Assembly: GCA_902769875.1 (NCBI GenBank)
Contig: CACXQV010000003.1
Coordinates: 29,134 to 93,133 of the forward strand
DNA length: 64,000 bases
Direction: 5' to 3'
Source: an uncultured Bacteroidia bacterium
Lineage (GTDB): Bacteria; Bacteroidota; Bacteroidia; Bacteroidales; F082
The notes under the pieces were generated by a model. That model was given only the letters and a program-made list of their open reading frames with translations, was not told the DNA's origin and ran no database searches. The number at the start of each line of letters is the position of its first letter. Within the stretch, counting starts at the first letter, position 1. Made by a program: the position numbers and the translations under genes. Shown piece by piece: positions 1 to 7,944 of the stretch.

Positions 1-546
1 AAGGGCGGCAATTTCCTCCTCAACGTGGGTCCCGATGCCGACGGCAACCTGCCCGACACCGCCTTGCTCCGCTTGAAGGAAATCGGCGAATGGATGCAGG
101 TGAACGGCGAAGCCATCTATGGCACGCGCCCGATTTACCCATTCTGCTACGGCAAGTTCCGATTCACGCAAAAAGACGACAAAGTCTATGGCATCTTCCT
201 CTTGGACGAACAGGAAAAACCAGTGCCTGAGACCTATTGGTTTGATTTTCCCTCAGACGGGCCGTCTGCAAACCACATAAATGAAAGAGGTGTGTCGATG
301 GGCAGGTCGGGGTTTCTTGCAGACGAGCCGTCTGCAAACCATATATATGAAAGAGGTGTGTCGGGAAGCAGGTCTGGTTTTCTTGCAGACGAACCGTCTG
401 CAAACCTGAAAACAGGCAAAATCAAGGTGTTGGGCAGCAAAAAGAAGGCCTCGCTTCACAAAGAGACCGACGGACGCTATCGCATCGACTTCCCGAATGA
501 TGTTGAGATGCCACACGCTGTGGTGTTTGAGATGAAACTAAAATAA
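1..546 (+). CDS. alpha-L-fucosidase (GH29), C-terminal fragment
   Basis: The reading frame is open from the first base, so this is the 3' part of a gene that starts outside the window. The opening residues KGGNFLLNVGPDADG followed by LKEIGEWMQVNGEAIYGT are the conserved end of the GH29 catalytic barrel, which releases alpha-linked fucose from glycans and is usually secreted in Bacteroidota. The remaining residues form the C-terminal beta-sandwich. That sandwich is interrupted by about 50 residues of 22-residue repeats (DGPSANHINERGVS..., DEPSANHIYERGVS..., DEPSAN) encoded by a 66-bp direct repeat with palindromic ends, which is foreign to the family. Whether the enzyme stays active with this insertion cannot be told. 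Confidence 0.85.
   Translation, partial: KGGNFLLNVGPDADGNLPDTALLRLKEIGEWMQVNGEAIYGTRPIYPFCYGKFRFTQKDDKVYGIFLLDEQEKPVPETYWFDFPSDGPSANHINERGVSMGRSGFLADEPSANHIYERGVSGSRSGFLADEPSANLKTGKIKVLGSKKKASLHKETDGRYRIDFPNDVEMPHAVVFEMKLK
254..402. repeat. 66-bp in-frame repeats with palindromic heads inside the fucosidase
   Basis: The palindrome CAGACG-n3-CGTCTG occurs at 254-268, 320-334 and 386-400, exactly 66 bp apart. The second and third copies extend to TGCAGACG-n3-CGTCTGCA. Between them lies a conserved spacer (AACC..ATAwATGAAAGAGGTGTGTCG). Because 66 is a multiple of three, the array is read through as 22-residue repeats without breaking the frame. Confidence 0.9.
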
Positions 547-804
547 CGGCACCATTTATCACTTTAGTCGTATCATGAACAAAACGAATTACGATCAAAA
601 GAATTTACGCCAACCATAAAAATATTGTCGCCAAACAAACAGAACAAGTCAGCCATAAACCGTGACGATGGTGCCGTCGTGCAATTATTATTCATCTTTA
701 TTCGATGGCAAAAGTAGAAACCTTTCAGCATTCATCAGGTAACGATTAGAACGAAATAATTGTCATTTGGTCGGATTATTTGGTTTTTTTATTCCAATTT
801 CAAG
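547..804. other. intergenic gap between fucosidase and AraC regulator
   Basis: I see no gene here. A CAAAAGTA at about 712-719 would read as a minus-strand -7 box, but no open frame follows it on that strand. The right end leads into the AraC promoter. Confidence 0.5.
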
Positions 805-812
805 TATTTTTG
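805..812 (+). promoter_or_regulatory. -7 box of the AraC gene
   Basis: TATTTTTG fits the Bacteroidota TAnnTTTG -7 consensus and lies 21 bp before the start codon at 834. Confidence 0.6.
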
Positions 813-833
813 TAGGCAAAATGACCAAAACAA

Positions 834-1691
834 ATGAATGAGCAGCCACACGCCTTGGAAGAGATAAGGGACCAGATAAAAAAGCATGGTCTGGTGATAT
901 TTGACAACATAAACCGAGTGCCAATTTACGAGAAAGCCTACGCATCGCCTTTTTTCATACTTTGGCTTAACCATCGGGGATGCCTGAAAAACCTTTTTGA
1001 CAAGCAGCAAAAGGAATTCCGTGGACACGACTTTGTCATGATTCCTCCTGGTCACGTGATGGAAATCCAAGAGTCGAGCGACGATTATTTGGTTTCATTG
1101 CTCGTCATCTCACCAAGTTTTCTCCAAAGCCTGAAGCATCTCTATCCTTTCTATTTTGAGCATGCCGAATATCGGTACAATTCCGTTTTCCATCTGAGTG
1201 ATGAGCAATACGAATGCATGCAAGGGCATTTCATGATGCTCCAAGCCATCAGCCAATTGAGCCACCCTGAGCGTGACGAATTATTGGTCAAGCAAATGGA
1301 GATAGGAACGCAATTGATGGAAATTTACCTGCATGAAAACGGTTTGACGGCGCCGGAACTCACTCCAGCCCAACAATTGGTCAACCGCTTCAAAAACACC
1401 TTTGTCAACCATTTCAAAGAAAGTCGCGAAGTGCAGTATTATGCCCATCTTCTTTGTTTGTCGCCCAAGTATTTTGGCAGCATCATCAAGAAACAAACCG
1501 GCATCAGCGCCTATGAATGGATTACGGGTTATGTCATCGTTCAAGCCAAGTCATTGCTTCGCCACAGCAAGAACCTCAACATCCAGCAAATCAGCCAGCA
1601 GCTTGGCTTTTCTGACCCTGCTGCATTCACCCGCTTTTTTAAAACGAATGCCAGGATGACACCTAAAGAATATCGGGAGCAATGGGAGTAA
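834..1691 (+). CDS. AraC family transcriptional regulator
   Basis: The 285-residue protein has a poorly conserved N-terminal sensing domain, probably a cupin (residues about 1-170), and a typical AraC double helix-turn-helix at about 185-283. Recognisable parts are LCLSPKYFGSIIKKQTG (first helix pair) and IQQISQQLGFSDPAAFTRFFK with MTPKEYR (second pair). Such proteins bind DNA as dimers and respond to small molecules. The start at 834 follows a good -7 box at 805. The ligand is unknown. Being next to the fucosidase suggests glycan control, but that is only an inference from position. Confidence 0.9.
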   Translation: MNEQPHALEEIRDQIKKHGLVIFDNINRVPIYEKAYASPFFILWLNHRGCLKNLFDKQQKEFRGHDFVMIPPGHVMEIQESSDDYLVSLLVISPSFLQSLKHLYPFYFEHAEYRYNSVFHLSDEQYECMQGHFMMLQAISQLSHPERDELLVKQMEIGTQLMEIYLHENGLTAPELTPAQQLVNRFKNTFVNHFKESREVQYYAHLLCLSPKYFGSIIKKQTGISAYEWITGYVIVQAKSLLRHSKNLNIQQISQQLGFSDPAAFTRFFKTNARMTPKEYREQWE

Positions 1692-1738
1692 GCACCTGTT
1701 TGTTAGAGATGCCATACACCGTCACGCTCAAAACGCGA

Positions 1739-1866
1739 AAAAAATTCCGCAGTTTTTGAATATTTTGAGGAAAAAACTCCGCAGTTTTATTAGATATTGC
1801 TGAAAAAATTCCGCAATATTTGCAAAAAGTGAGGAAGAAATTCCGCAGTTTTGAAAAAATGTGTAA
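1739..1866. repeat. four phased 32-bp direct repeats before the AAA ATPase gene
   Basis: Four consecutive units begin at 1739, 1771, 1803 and 1835. Each opens with a near-identical core AAAAAAyTCCGCArTwTT and ends with a variable AT-rich spacer. The TCCGCA cores are exactly 32 bp apart, about three helical turns. The last unit runs into the -7 box of the downstream ATPase gene. This layout suggests an iteron-like operator. Confidence 0.9.
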
Positions 1867-1871
1867 TTTTG
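1864..1871 (+). promoter_or_regulatory. -7 box of the first AAA ATPase gene
   Basis: TAATTTTG matches TAnnTTTG, 22 bp before the start at 1894 and directly after the fourth 32-bp repeat. A good ribosome site (AGAGGAGGA) sits at about 1881-1889. Confidence 0.65.
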
Positions 1872-1893
1872 CGACGTAAAAAGAGGAGGAATC

Positions 1894-3060
1894 ATGGAAA
1901 AACTGTATGAACTGTTTTACGCGAAATTGGACGAAACGCCCACTGGTTTCTTGCGCTACCTGCACGACCGCATCAACTGGAAGAACCGCATGATTGCCAT
2001 CCTTGGCGAGCGCGGCGTGGGCAAAACCACCCTCATCCTTCAGAAAATCAAGCAAGACGGCATCGACCACACCCTGTATTTCAGTGCGGACAATGTGTAT
2101 TTCGGCCAGCACTCGCTCTTCGACACCGCCAACGAGTTTTACCGCAAAGGCGGCCAGCGGCTCTATATCGACGAAATCCACAAATACCCATCGTGGTCAA
2201 CGGAACTGAAGATGATTTACGACTATTGCCCACGTTTGCAAGTGGTTATCACAGGCTCGTCAATCCTCGACTTGTACAGAGGCATCGCCGACCTGAGCCG
2301 CCGCGTCATTTCCTACCCCCTCGCAGGGCTGTCGTTCAGGGAATTCTTGGCCATGGCCAAAGGCATCGTGCTCAAGCCCGTTTCGCTTGAAGACATTTTG
2401 CGCCACAAAGTGACCTTTCCCTCGGGAGAACGTCCTTTGGCGCTGTTTGACGACTACCTCAAAACAGGCTACTACCCCTTCTGGAACGAAACCGACTTTG
2501 CCACACGCCTCAACAACGTCATCAACCAAACCGTGGAAAACGACATCCCGACCTATGCCAAGATGAACATCGCCACTTCGCGGAAACTCAAGCAGTTGCT
2601 GTTCATCATCTCGCAAAGCGTGCCGTTCAAGCCCAACTACACCGAAATCGGCGCCGCCATGGAATGTGACCGCAACACCGTGGCCGACTTGGCTTACTAT
2701 ATGGACAAAGCCCGCCTGACTATGTCGCTGAGGCATCAGGACGACGGAATGAAAAACTACGGCAAGCCCGAAAAACTCTACTTGGGCAACACCAACCTCG
2801 TTTACGCCCTCTCGGAAAGCAAGCCCGAAACGGGCAATCTTCGCGAGACTTTTTTCCTTTCGCAAATGCAAGTCGATCAGGAAGTTTACGCTTCAAAGGC
2901 CGCCGATTTCCTCATCGATGGGAAAACCTTCGAGGTGGGCGGCAAGAGCAAAAGCAAGAAGCAAATCGCCGAGGTGAAAGACGCTTTTGTCGTGAAAGAC
3001 GACATTGAATATGGCTACGAGAACATCATCCCCCTGTGGCATTTCGGGATGGGGTATTGA
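1894..3060 (+). CDS. AAA family ATPase with DUF4143-like C-terminus
   Basis: This 388-residue protein has a Walker A motif GERGVGKTTL near residue 38, a Walker B-like LYIDEIHK near 92, and a sensor-like VVITGSSILDL. The middle is a winged-helix-like region. The C-terminus has FLIDGKTFEVGGKSKSKKQI, which resembles a degraded PD-(D/E)XK nuclease core. It belongs to the large AAA/DUF4143 group common in Bacteroidales, whose function is unknown. It resembles the ATPase at 47530 most closely (shared FEVGGK and IPLW.FGM.Y ends). It is a single-gene unit with its own promoter and a 32-bp repeat array upstream, suggesting self-regulation. Confidence 0.88.
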   Translation: MEKLYELFYAKLDETPTGFLRYLHDRINWKNRMIAILGERGVGKTTLILQKIKQDGIDHTLYFSADNVYFGQHSLFDTANEFYRKGGQRLYIDEIHKYPSWSTELKMIYDYCPRLQVVITGSSILDLYRGIADLSRRVISYPLAGLSFREFLAMAKGIVLKPVSLEDILRHKVTFPSGERPLALFDDYLKTGYYPFWNETDFATRLNNVINQTVENDIPTYAKMNIATSRKLKQLLFIISQSVPFKPNYTEIGAAMECDRNTVADLAYYMDKARLTMSLRHQDDGMKNYGKPEKLYLGNTNLVYALSESKPETGNLRETFFLSQMQVDQEVYASKAADFLIDGKTFEVGGKSKSKKQIAEVKDAFVVKDDIEYGYENIIPLWHFGMGY

Positions 3061-3067
3061 GCTGAAA

Positions 3068-6000
3068 TCATCCCACCACGATATTCACAATCTTCTTCGG
3101 CACATAAATCACCTTGCGGACTTGCTTGCCCTCAATCCATTTGGCAGACTCGGGGGCGGCAAGCACGGCGGCCTGCACCTCGTCTTGGTTCATCGTTAAG
3201 GGCAGCTCCATATTGAAGCGCATCTTGCCGTTAAAACTGACGGGATAGTTGAAGCTGTTCTCCACGGTCTTGCTCTCGTCATAGATGGGGAACGAAGCAT
3301 TCACTACGGAGGTTTCGTGACCCAGCAAATGCCAAAGTTCTTCGGCAATATGTGGTGCGTATGGCGAAATCATAATGGCCAAAGGTTCAAGGATTTCGCG
3401 CTTGTTGCACTTGAGGTCGGCGAGTTCGTTGACGCAAATCATAAAGGCCGAAACGACCGTGTTGAACGAAATGCTCTCAATGCCTTCCTCCTCCTTCTTG
3501 ATGAGTTTGTGCAGGCTCTTCAGTTCGGGTGCGGTGGCAGGTTCGTCACTGACACAGAACTCGTTGTTCTCGTTGTGGAACAGCCTCCAGAACTTGCGCA
3601 CGAAGCGGAAGGTGCCTTCGATGCCTTGCGTGTCCCAAGGTTTGGATTGCTCCAAGGGACCGAGGAACATCTCATAAAGGCGAAGCGTGTCGGCACCGTA
3701 TTTCTCCACAAGGTCGTCGGGGTTCTGCACGTTGTATTTCGACTTCGACATCTTCTCCACTTCCGAACCGCAAACGAAAATGTCGTTGCCGTCCTTGTCC
3801 TTCTCCTTGATGAAGTGGGCGTTCTTCAGGTCGTCGCGCCACTGGCGGCACGCTGGAATATCGAGAATGTCGTTGCGTACCATATTAATATCGACGTGAA
3901 TCGGGTCACTGAACAACTCACGGTCGGGTATGTTTTTGGACACGAAGATAGGACCACGATTGTACTCTTCGCCTTCAACGAAAGCAGGAACTTCCTTGCC
4001 CGCAATCAAATCCTTGATTTTTTGCTCAACGATATGGGTTCCAGCCCTATAATCATTCAAAACATCGATGTTGGGCACCAAAAGCAGTTTGTAGCCCTTC
4101 GATGCCGCATAATCCTCCCACGGCTCAGCCACCTTCTCAAGGTTGCCCATTCGGTTAATCTCGATGAGAATGCCTTTCTCAGGGCAGAAGAAGTCGAACT
4201 GACGGCGACCATCCTTGTAGTTTCTGACAAATTCCACGCCCAAACGCTTGTCTTTGATGATGTTCCAAACGTCGTATTCGCACAACTTCTCCAAATTGAC
4301 ACGATAAGCGAAACTGGAACGACCTTGAATCATACCTTGATTAATCATTTTCTGGAACGGCTCGTCCTTGCACGACAAACCAATGTCATACAGGAACTTG
4401 CACCAGAAGCGGCTGTAAATCAAATGGCCGGTGGCGTGTTCGGCACCGCCGATATAAAGGTCCACGTTTTGCCAATAGTCGTTGGCTTCGCGGCTGAAAT
4501 ATTCCTTGTCGTTGTGCGGGTCTTCGTAGCGGAAATAATAACCGCTCGAACCGGCAAAGCCCGGCATAGTGTTGGTCTCGATGGGATAGCCCTCCTCCGT
4601 GACCCAATTCTTGGCGCGGGCCAAAGGCGGTTCGCCCGTTGCGGTGGGCTTGTATTCGTCAATAGCAGGCAGCTCCAACGGCAGTTTCGACTCGTCCATA
4701 GCGTAAGGCATCCCGTCCTTGTAGTAAATCGGGAACGGCTCGCCCCAATAACGCTGGCGGCTGAAGATGGCATCGCGGAGGCGATAGTTGGTCTTGCCCG
4801 TGCCAACGCCCAATTTCTCCAATTCCTCAATCATACGCTCGATGGCTTTCTTGACGGTCAGGCCGTTAAGGAAGCCCGAATTGACCAATTCGCCATCCTT
4901 GGCATCAAAACTTTCCTCCCAAGTGGCGGGGTCGGTCGGCTCGGTGCCAGGCTTCTTCACCACTTGGATGATGGGCAGGTTGAAATGGCGGGCAAAGGCA
5001 AAGTCGCGGCTGTCGTGGGCAGGCACGGCCATAATGGCACCCGTACCGTAACCCATCAAAACATAGTCGGCAATCCAAATCGGGAGTTTGGCTCCCGTGA
5101 TGGGATTGATGCCGTAGGCACCCGTAAAGGCACCGCTCACCTTGCGCACCTCGGCCATACGCTCACGCTCGCTACGGTTCTTGGTGCGGGTGATGTATTC
5201 CTCCACGGCGATGCGTTGTTCGGGCGTAGTGATTTGTGAAACCAACTCGTGTTCGGGAGCCAGCACCATAAAGGTCGTGCCAAACAACGTATCCGCACGG
5301 GTCGTAAACACCTCCAAATCAATGTCTTTTCCTTCAACCTTGAAGATAACCGAAGCACCCATCGACTTGCCAATCCAATTGCGCTGCAAATCCTTCACCG
5401 ACTCGCTCCAATCGACCGTTTCAAGACCTTGAAGCAGGCGGTCGGCATAGGCCGTAATGCGGAGTTGCCACTGTTTCATCGACTTGCGCTCAACGGGGAA
5501 GCCGCCACGCACTGAGAGGCCATCGGCGACCTCGTCGTTGGCAAGCACCGTACCCAGGCCCGGGCACCAGTTCACCATCGCCTCGGCTTGATAGGCAAGG
5601 CGGTAGTTCATCAACACCTCTTGTTGTTCTTTCTCGCTCATCGCCTTCCATTCGGCGGCGGTGAAACTCAACGGCTTGCTTTCGGCCACATTGAGGCCTT
5701 CCGTGCCTTTTTCCTCGAAGCGGGCAATCAATTTGCTGATGGGCTGGGTCTTCTGGCAACCGTTGCAATAGAACGAGTTGAACAGTTGGAGGAAAGTCCA
5801 TTGCGTCCATTTGTAATAACCCGGCTCACAGGTGCGCACCTCGCGGTCCCAGTCGTAGCAAAAACCGATCTTGTCCATCTGCTCGCGGTAGCGGTTGATG
5901 TTCTTTTCTGTCGTCACGGCGGGGTGTGTGCCCGTTTGGATGGCGTATTGCTCGGCGGGCAGACCGTAGGCATCATAGCCCATCGGGTGGAGCACATTGA

Positions 6001-6208
6001 AGCCTTTCAGCCTTTTGTATCTTGCATAAATATCCGAGGCGATATAGCCCAACGGGTGACCTACGTGCAGACCCGCGCCCGAGGGATACGGGAACATATC
6101 CAAAACATAGAATTTCGGCTTATTGTAGTCAATATCAACCTTATAGATTTTGTTGTCGCGCCAGTATTGCTGCCACTTTTTCTCGATTTCGTTGAAGTTG
6201 TAATCCAT
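3068..6208 (-). CDS. leuS: leucyl-tRNA synthetase with inserted nuclease-like domain
   Basis: Class I synthetase charging tRNA-Leu. The HIGH motif is HVGHPLGY near residue 48 and the KMSKS motif is EKMSKSKYN near 805. The CP1 editing domain ([19 protein letters not shown]) and the anticodon-binding C-terminus are present. The start at 6208 ([16 protein letters not shown]) follows a -7 box at 6246; the longer open frame upstream is not conserved. At about 1046 residues it is roughly 100 longer than usual for the phylum. The excess is one block, residues about 638-753 (4296 down to 3948), lying between [14 protein letters not shown] and [11 protein letters not shown], which adjoin each other in ordinary family members. 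Confidence 0.97.
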   Translation of the reverse strand: MDYNFNEIEKKWQQYWRDNKIYKVDIDYNKPKFYVLDMFPYPSGAGLHVGHPLGYIASDIYARYKRLKGFNVLHPMGYDAYGLPAEQYAIQTGTHPAVTTEKNINRYREQMDKIGFCYDWDREVRTCEPGYYKWTQWTFLQLFNSFYCNGCQKTQPISKLIARFEEKGTEGLNVAESKPLSFTAAEWKAMSEKEQQEVLMNYRLAYQAEAMVNWCPGLGTVLANDEVADGLSVRGGFPVERKSMKQWQLRITAYADRLLQGLETVDWSESVKDLQRNWIGKSMGASVIFKVEGKDIDLEVFTTRADTLFGTTFMVLAPEHELVSQITTPEQRIAVEEYITRTKNRSERERMAEVRKVSGAFTGAYGINPITGAKLPIWIADYVLMGYGTGAIMAVPAHDSRDFAFARHFNLPIIQVVKKPGTEPTDPATWEESFDAKDGELVNSGFLNGLTVKKAIERMIEELEKLGVGTGKTNYRLRDAIFSRQRYWGEPFPIYYKDGMPYAMDESKLPLELPAIDEYKPTATGEPPLARAKNWVTEEGYPIETNTMPGFAGSSGYYFRYEDPHNDKEYFSREANDYWQNVDLYIGGAEHATGHLIYSRFWCKFLYDIGLSCKDEPFQKMINQGMIQGRSSFAYRVNLEKLCEYDVWNIIKDKRLGVEFVRNYKDGRRQFDFFCPEKGILIEINRMGNLEKVAEPWEDYAASKGYKLLLVPNIDVLNDYRAGTHIVEQKIKDLIAGKEVPAFVEGEEYNRGPIFVSKNIPDRELFSDPIHVDINMVRNDILDIPACRQWRDDLKNAHFIKEKDKDGNDIFVCGSEVEKMSKSKYNVQNPDDLVEKYGADTLRLYEMFLGPLEQSKPWDTQGIEGTFRFVRKFWRLFHNENNEFCVSDEPATAPELKSLHKLIKKEEEGIESISFNTVVSAFMICVNELADLKCNKREILEPLAIMISPYAPHIAEELWHLLGHETSVVNASFPIYDESKTVENSFNYPVSFNGKMRFNMELPLTMNQDEVQAAVLAAPESAKWIEGKQVRKVIYVPKKIVNIVVG
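3948..4296 (-). other. DUF559/Vsr-like domain inserted in LeuRS
   Basis: This segment encodes about 115 residues absent from ordinary LeuRS. It reads [18 protein letters not shown], then [34 protein letters not shown] and [13 protein letters not shown]. The order (Glu, then basic strand, Asp-FFCPE, then I-E-I-N, then a later hydrophobic strand) resembles DUF559 and Vsr-type PD-(D/E)XK folds. The frame is continuous through both junctions. Nuclease activity is not implied; the domain may serve RNA binding. Confidence 0.65.
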
Positions 6209-6245
6209 ATAAAGAGGTGTTTTTTGCTGATTTTGAAAGAAGCTG

Positions 6246-6253
6246 CAAAAATA
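6246..6253 (-). promoter_or_regulatory. -7 box of leuS
   Basis: CAAAAATA on the plus strand is TATTTTTG on the minus strand, 38 bp before the leuS start codon. Confidence 0.6.
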
Positions 6254-6260
6254 CAGATTT

Positions 6261-6404
6261 TTAGAATGTGACAGCCGCAAATTCTTGGCCTAATTGATGG
6301 ATTTGTTGCAAAATCTGTTGTTCTCTTTCTTGGGAAGGCTTTTTGAAGCCATTGATATAGTTACGAAGCAATCCAGCATTGATGCCCGTTTTAACTGAAA
6401 AATA
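6261..6404 (-). pseudogene. C-terminal remnant of a HicB-type antitoxin
   Basis: A 47-codon open stretch ending in TAA encodes SVKTGINAGLLRNYINGFKK followed by [20 protein letters not shown]. This matches the helix-turn-helix tail (xGxNxGxLxxYINGxxKPS) of HicB-like antitoxins in Bacteroidota. The N-terminal HicB part is missing; a stop precedes the fragment. A second, shorter copy of its last 14 codons lies just after the next gene at 7617-7660. Confidence 0.6.
6268..6304. repeat. left copy of a ~38-bp direct repeat flanking an ATPase gene
   Basis: This segment matches 7622-7660 with two small indels and few mismatches (shared ATTCTTGGCyTAATTGATGG). The two copies bracket the AAA ATPase gene at 6496-7620. 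It forms the last codons of the HicB-like remnant. Confidence 0.8.
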
Positions 6405-6420
6405 TCAATAATTTGAAATA

Positions 6421-6459
6421 TAATCCAAAAATAAGGTAAATTTTTTGGATTGTAATCCA
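6421..6459. repeat. paired TAATCCA repeats, 32 bp apart, before an ATPase gene
   Basis: TAATCCA occurs at 6421 and 6453, exactly 32 bp apart, and a reverse copy TTTTTTGGATT lies between them at 6441-6451. The repeats sit just upstream of the -7 box of the ATPase gene at 6496, with the reverse copy at the -33 position. Confidence 0.7.
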
Positions 6460-6468
6460 GAAAATTAG

Positions 6469-6476
6469 TATTTTTG
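6469..6476 (+). promoter_or_regulatory. -7 box of the second ATPase gene
   Basis: TATTTTTG fits TAnnTTTG and lies 19 bp before the start at 6496. A TTG at 6445-6447, 21 bp upstream, fits the -33 element and lies within the reverse repeat. Confidence 0.6.
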
Positions 6477-6495
6477 CGGTATCAAAAATTCCAGT

Positions 6496-7620
6496 ATGAT
6501 ACAGAGGAAACTAAATAAACTTATTGAAAACCAATTGTATAAAGGGAAATCCATTATACTTATTGGTGCGCGGCAGGTGGGAAAGACCACTTTATTGAAT
6601 CACATAGTACGAGAAAGCAACTTGTCGACCTTGATGATGAATTGTGACGAACCTGAATCCCGAGCCGTGTTGAGCGACACTAACGTGGCCAAACTCAATT
6701 TGTTGATTGGCGGCCACAAATTGTTGGTCATCGACGAGGCGCAAAAAGTGGACGGCATCGGGACGACCTTGAAACTCATCGTGGACAATTTCAAGGATGT
6801 ACAAGTGATTGCTACAGGATCGTCAGCGTTTGAGCTGCACAACAAATTGAACGAGCCGCTCACGGGGCGCAAGTTGGAATATCGGCTGTTTCCCATTTCA
6901 AGTGCCGAAATCGTCGAAACCTTTGGCTTGCTTGAGGAAAAGCGCACTTTGGAAAACCGGCTGATCTATGGCAGCTATCCCGACATCATCAACCATCCAG
7001 AACAAGCCCGTGCGTATCTTACCGAACTGACACAAAGTTACTTGTACAAAGACCTTTTCTCTTTGGGCGACATCCGCAAGCCACAACTGATAGAAAAGTT
7101 GGTGCAGGCTTTGGCTTTCCAAGTCGGGAGTGAGGTTTCGTCCAACGAATTGGCCAATATGCTTCAAACCGACAACAAAACCATCGACAAGTACATTGAC
7201 CTGTTGGAGAAATGCTATGTGGTATTCCGGTTGGGAGGGTTGAGCCGAAACCTTCGAAACGAACTGAAGAAAAGCAAGAAGATTTATTTTTACGACACGG
7301 GCGTGCGAAACGCTGTCATCCAACAGTTTGCGCCCGCCGCTTTGCGTGACGACATGGGGGCTTTGTGGGAAAATTTCTTTATCGCGGAACGGATGAAACG
7401 CAACCACTACGGGCAGCATTTCTGCAACACCTATTTTTGGCGCACCAACCAACAACAGGAGATCGACCTTGTGGAGGAGTCGGACGGGCAAATGACCGCT
7501 TTCGAGATGAAGTGGAAACCGGAGAAAAAAGCCCGATTCCCAAAGTCTTTTTTGGAAGCCTATCCTGTGAAGGAAACCGTTGTCATCACTCCGGAGAATT
7601 ATTTGGATTGGGTGATTTAG
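6496..7620 (+). CDS. AAA family ATPase with DUF4143 domain
   Basis: The 374-residue protein has Walker A GARQVGKTTLL near residue 24, Walker B LLVIDEAQKV near 76, and VIATGSSAFEL (sensor). The C-terminal DUF4143 region includes KIYFYDTGVRNAVI and ends in a PD-(D/E)XK-like core, EIDLVEESDGQMTAFEMKWK. It is in a different subgroup from the ATPase at 1894. It stands alone, flanked by direct repeats derived from a HicB-like gene tail, and a damaged copy of its own 3' part lies at 7737-7821. Together these suggest a duplicated, mobile-like unit. Confidence 0.9.
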   Translation: MIQRKLNKLIENQLYKGKSIILIGARQVGKTTLLNHIVRESNLSTLMMNCDEPESRAVLSDTNVAKLNLLIGGHKLLVIDEAQKVDGIGTTLKLIVDNFKDVQVIATGSSAFELHNKLNEPLTGRKLEYRLFPISSAEIVETFGLLEEKRTLENRLIYGSYPDIINHPEQARAYLTELTQSYLYKDLFSLGDIRKPQLIEKLVQALAFQVGSEVSSNELANMLQTDNKTIDKYIDLLEKCYVVFRLGGLSRNLRNELKKSKKIYFYDTGVRNAVIQQFAPAALRDDMGALWENFFIAERMKRNHYGQHFCNTYFWRTNQQQEIDLVEESDGQMTAFEMKWKPEKKARFPKSFLEAYPVKETVVITPENYLDWVI

Positions 7621-7660
7621 AGTGAAACAGCGGCACATTCTTGGCTTAATTGATGGATTT
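7617..7660 (-). pseudogene. second HicB-like tail fragment (right direct repeat)
   Basis: Reading the minus strand gives KIHQLSQECAAVSL and a stop, matching [14 protein letters not shown] of the remnant at 6261. Homology ends at about 7661, so no full antitoxin is present. The stop codon overlaps the end of the ATPase gene. Confidence 0.6.
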
Positions 7661-7736
7661 TATATATGTAAATAGTTATTCAAAATTAAACTATATGTTT
7701 ATTTGACGCAGGACACGGGACAACTCTAATTCTTAC
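7661..7736. other. AT-rich gap with a GGGAC-type repeat trace
   Basis: No gene is visible. A short GACGCAGGACACGGGAC at about 7705-7722 belongs to the GGGACnnC repeat family found elsewhere in the window. Confidence 0.5.
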
Positions 7737-7821
7737 TTTTGGCGCACCAACCAACAACAGGAAATCGACCTTGAGGAGGAGTCGGACGGGCACATGACCG
7801 CTTTCGAGATGAAGAGGAAAC
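7737..7821 (+). pseudogene. 85-bp degraded copy of the ATPase 3' region
   Basis: The segment matches 7435-7519 of the upstream ATPase gene over 85 bp with four mismatches and no gaps (FWRTNQQQEIDL... region). It has no start and no remaining reading frame context. With the preceding HicB-tail fragment it repeats the order seen at 6268-7519, with about 1 kb missing in between. Confidence 0.9.
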
Positions 7822-7840
7822 AAGCTAAACCACAGAATAA

Positions 7841-7887
7841 AAATCTCCAAACTGCCTAACGAAAAATCTTCAAACTGCCTAACGAAA
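7841..7887. repeat. two 23-bp direct repeats before the third ATPase gene
   Basis: AAATCTyCAAACTGCCTAAC occurs at 7841 and 7864, a 23-bp period, each followed by GAAA. The pair lies just upstream of the promoters of the ATPase gene at 7945. Confidence 0.85.
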
Positions 7888-7921
7888 TTATTTTATAATA
7901 TTGTATTTCAAATATTTTTGC

Positions 7922-7929
7922 TATTTTTG
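7922..7929 (+). promoter_or_regulatory. -7 box of the third ATPase gene
   Basis: TATTTTTG lies 15 bp before the ATG at 7945 and 24 bp before the in-frame ATG at 7954. An identical box at 7913-7920 could be an alternative. These boxes rule out the TTG start at 7918. Confidence 0.55.
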
Positions 7930-7944
7930 CAGCGTGTAATAAAA

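Noticed and set aside
1739-1866. Possible CRISPR array
   Set aside because: The period of 32 bp includes both core and spacer, spacers are short and AT-rich, and there are no cas genes.
3317-5239. 640-codon plus-strand open frame
   Set aside because: It is antisense to leuS, lacks a promoter and any recognisable domain; it arises from codon bias in the opposite strand.
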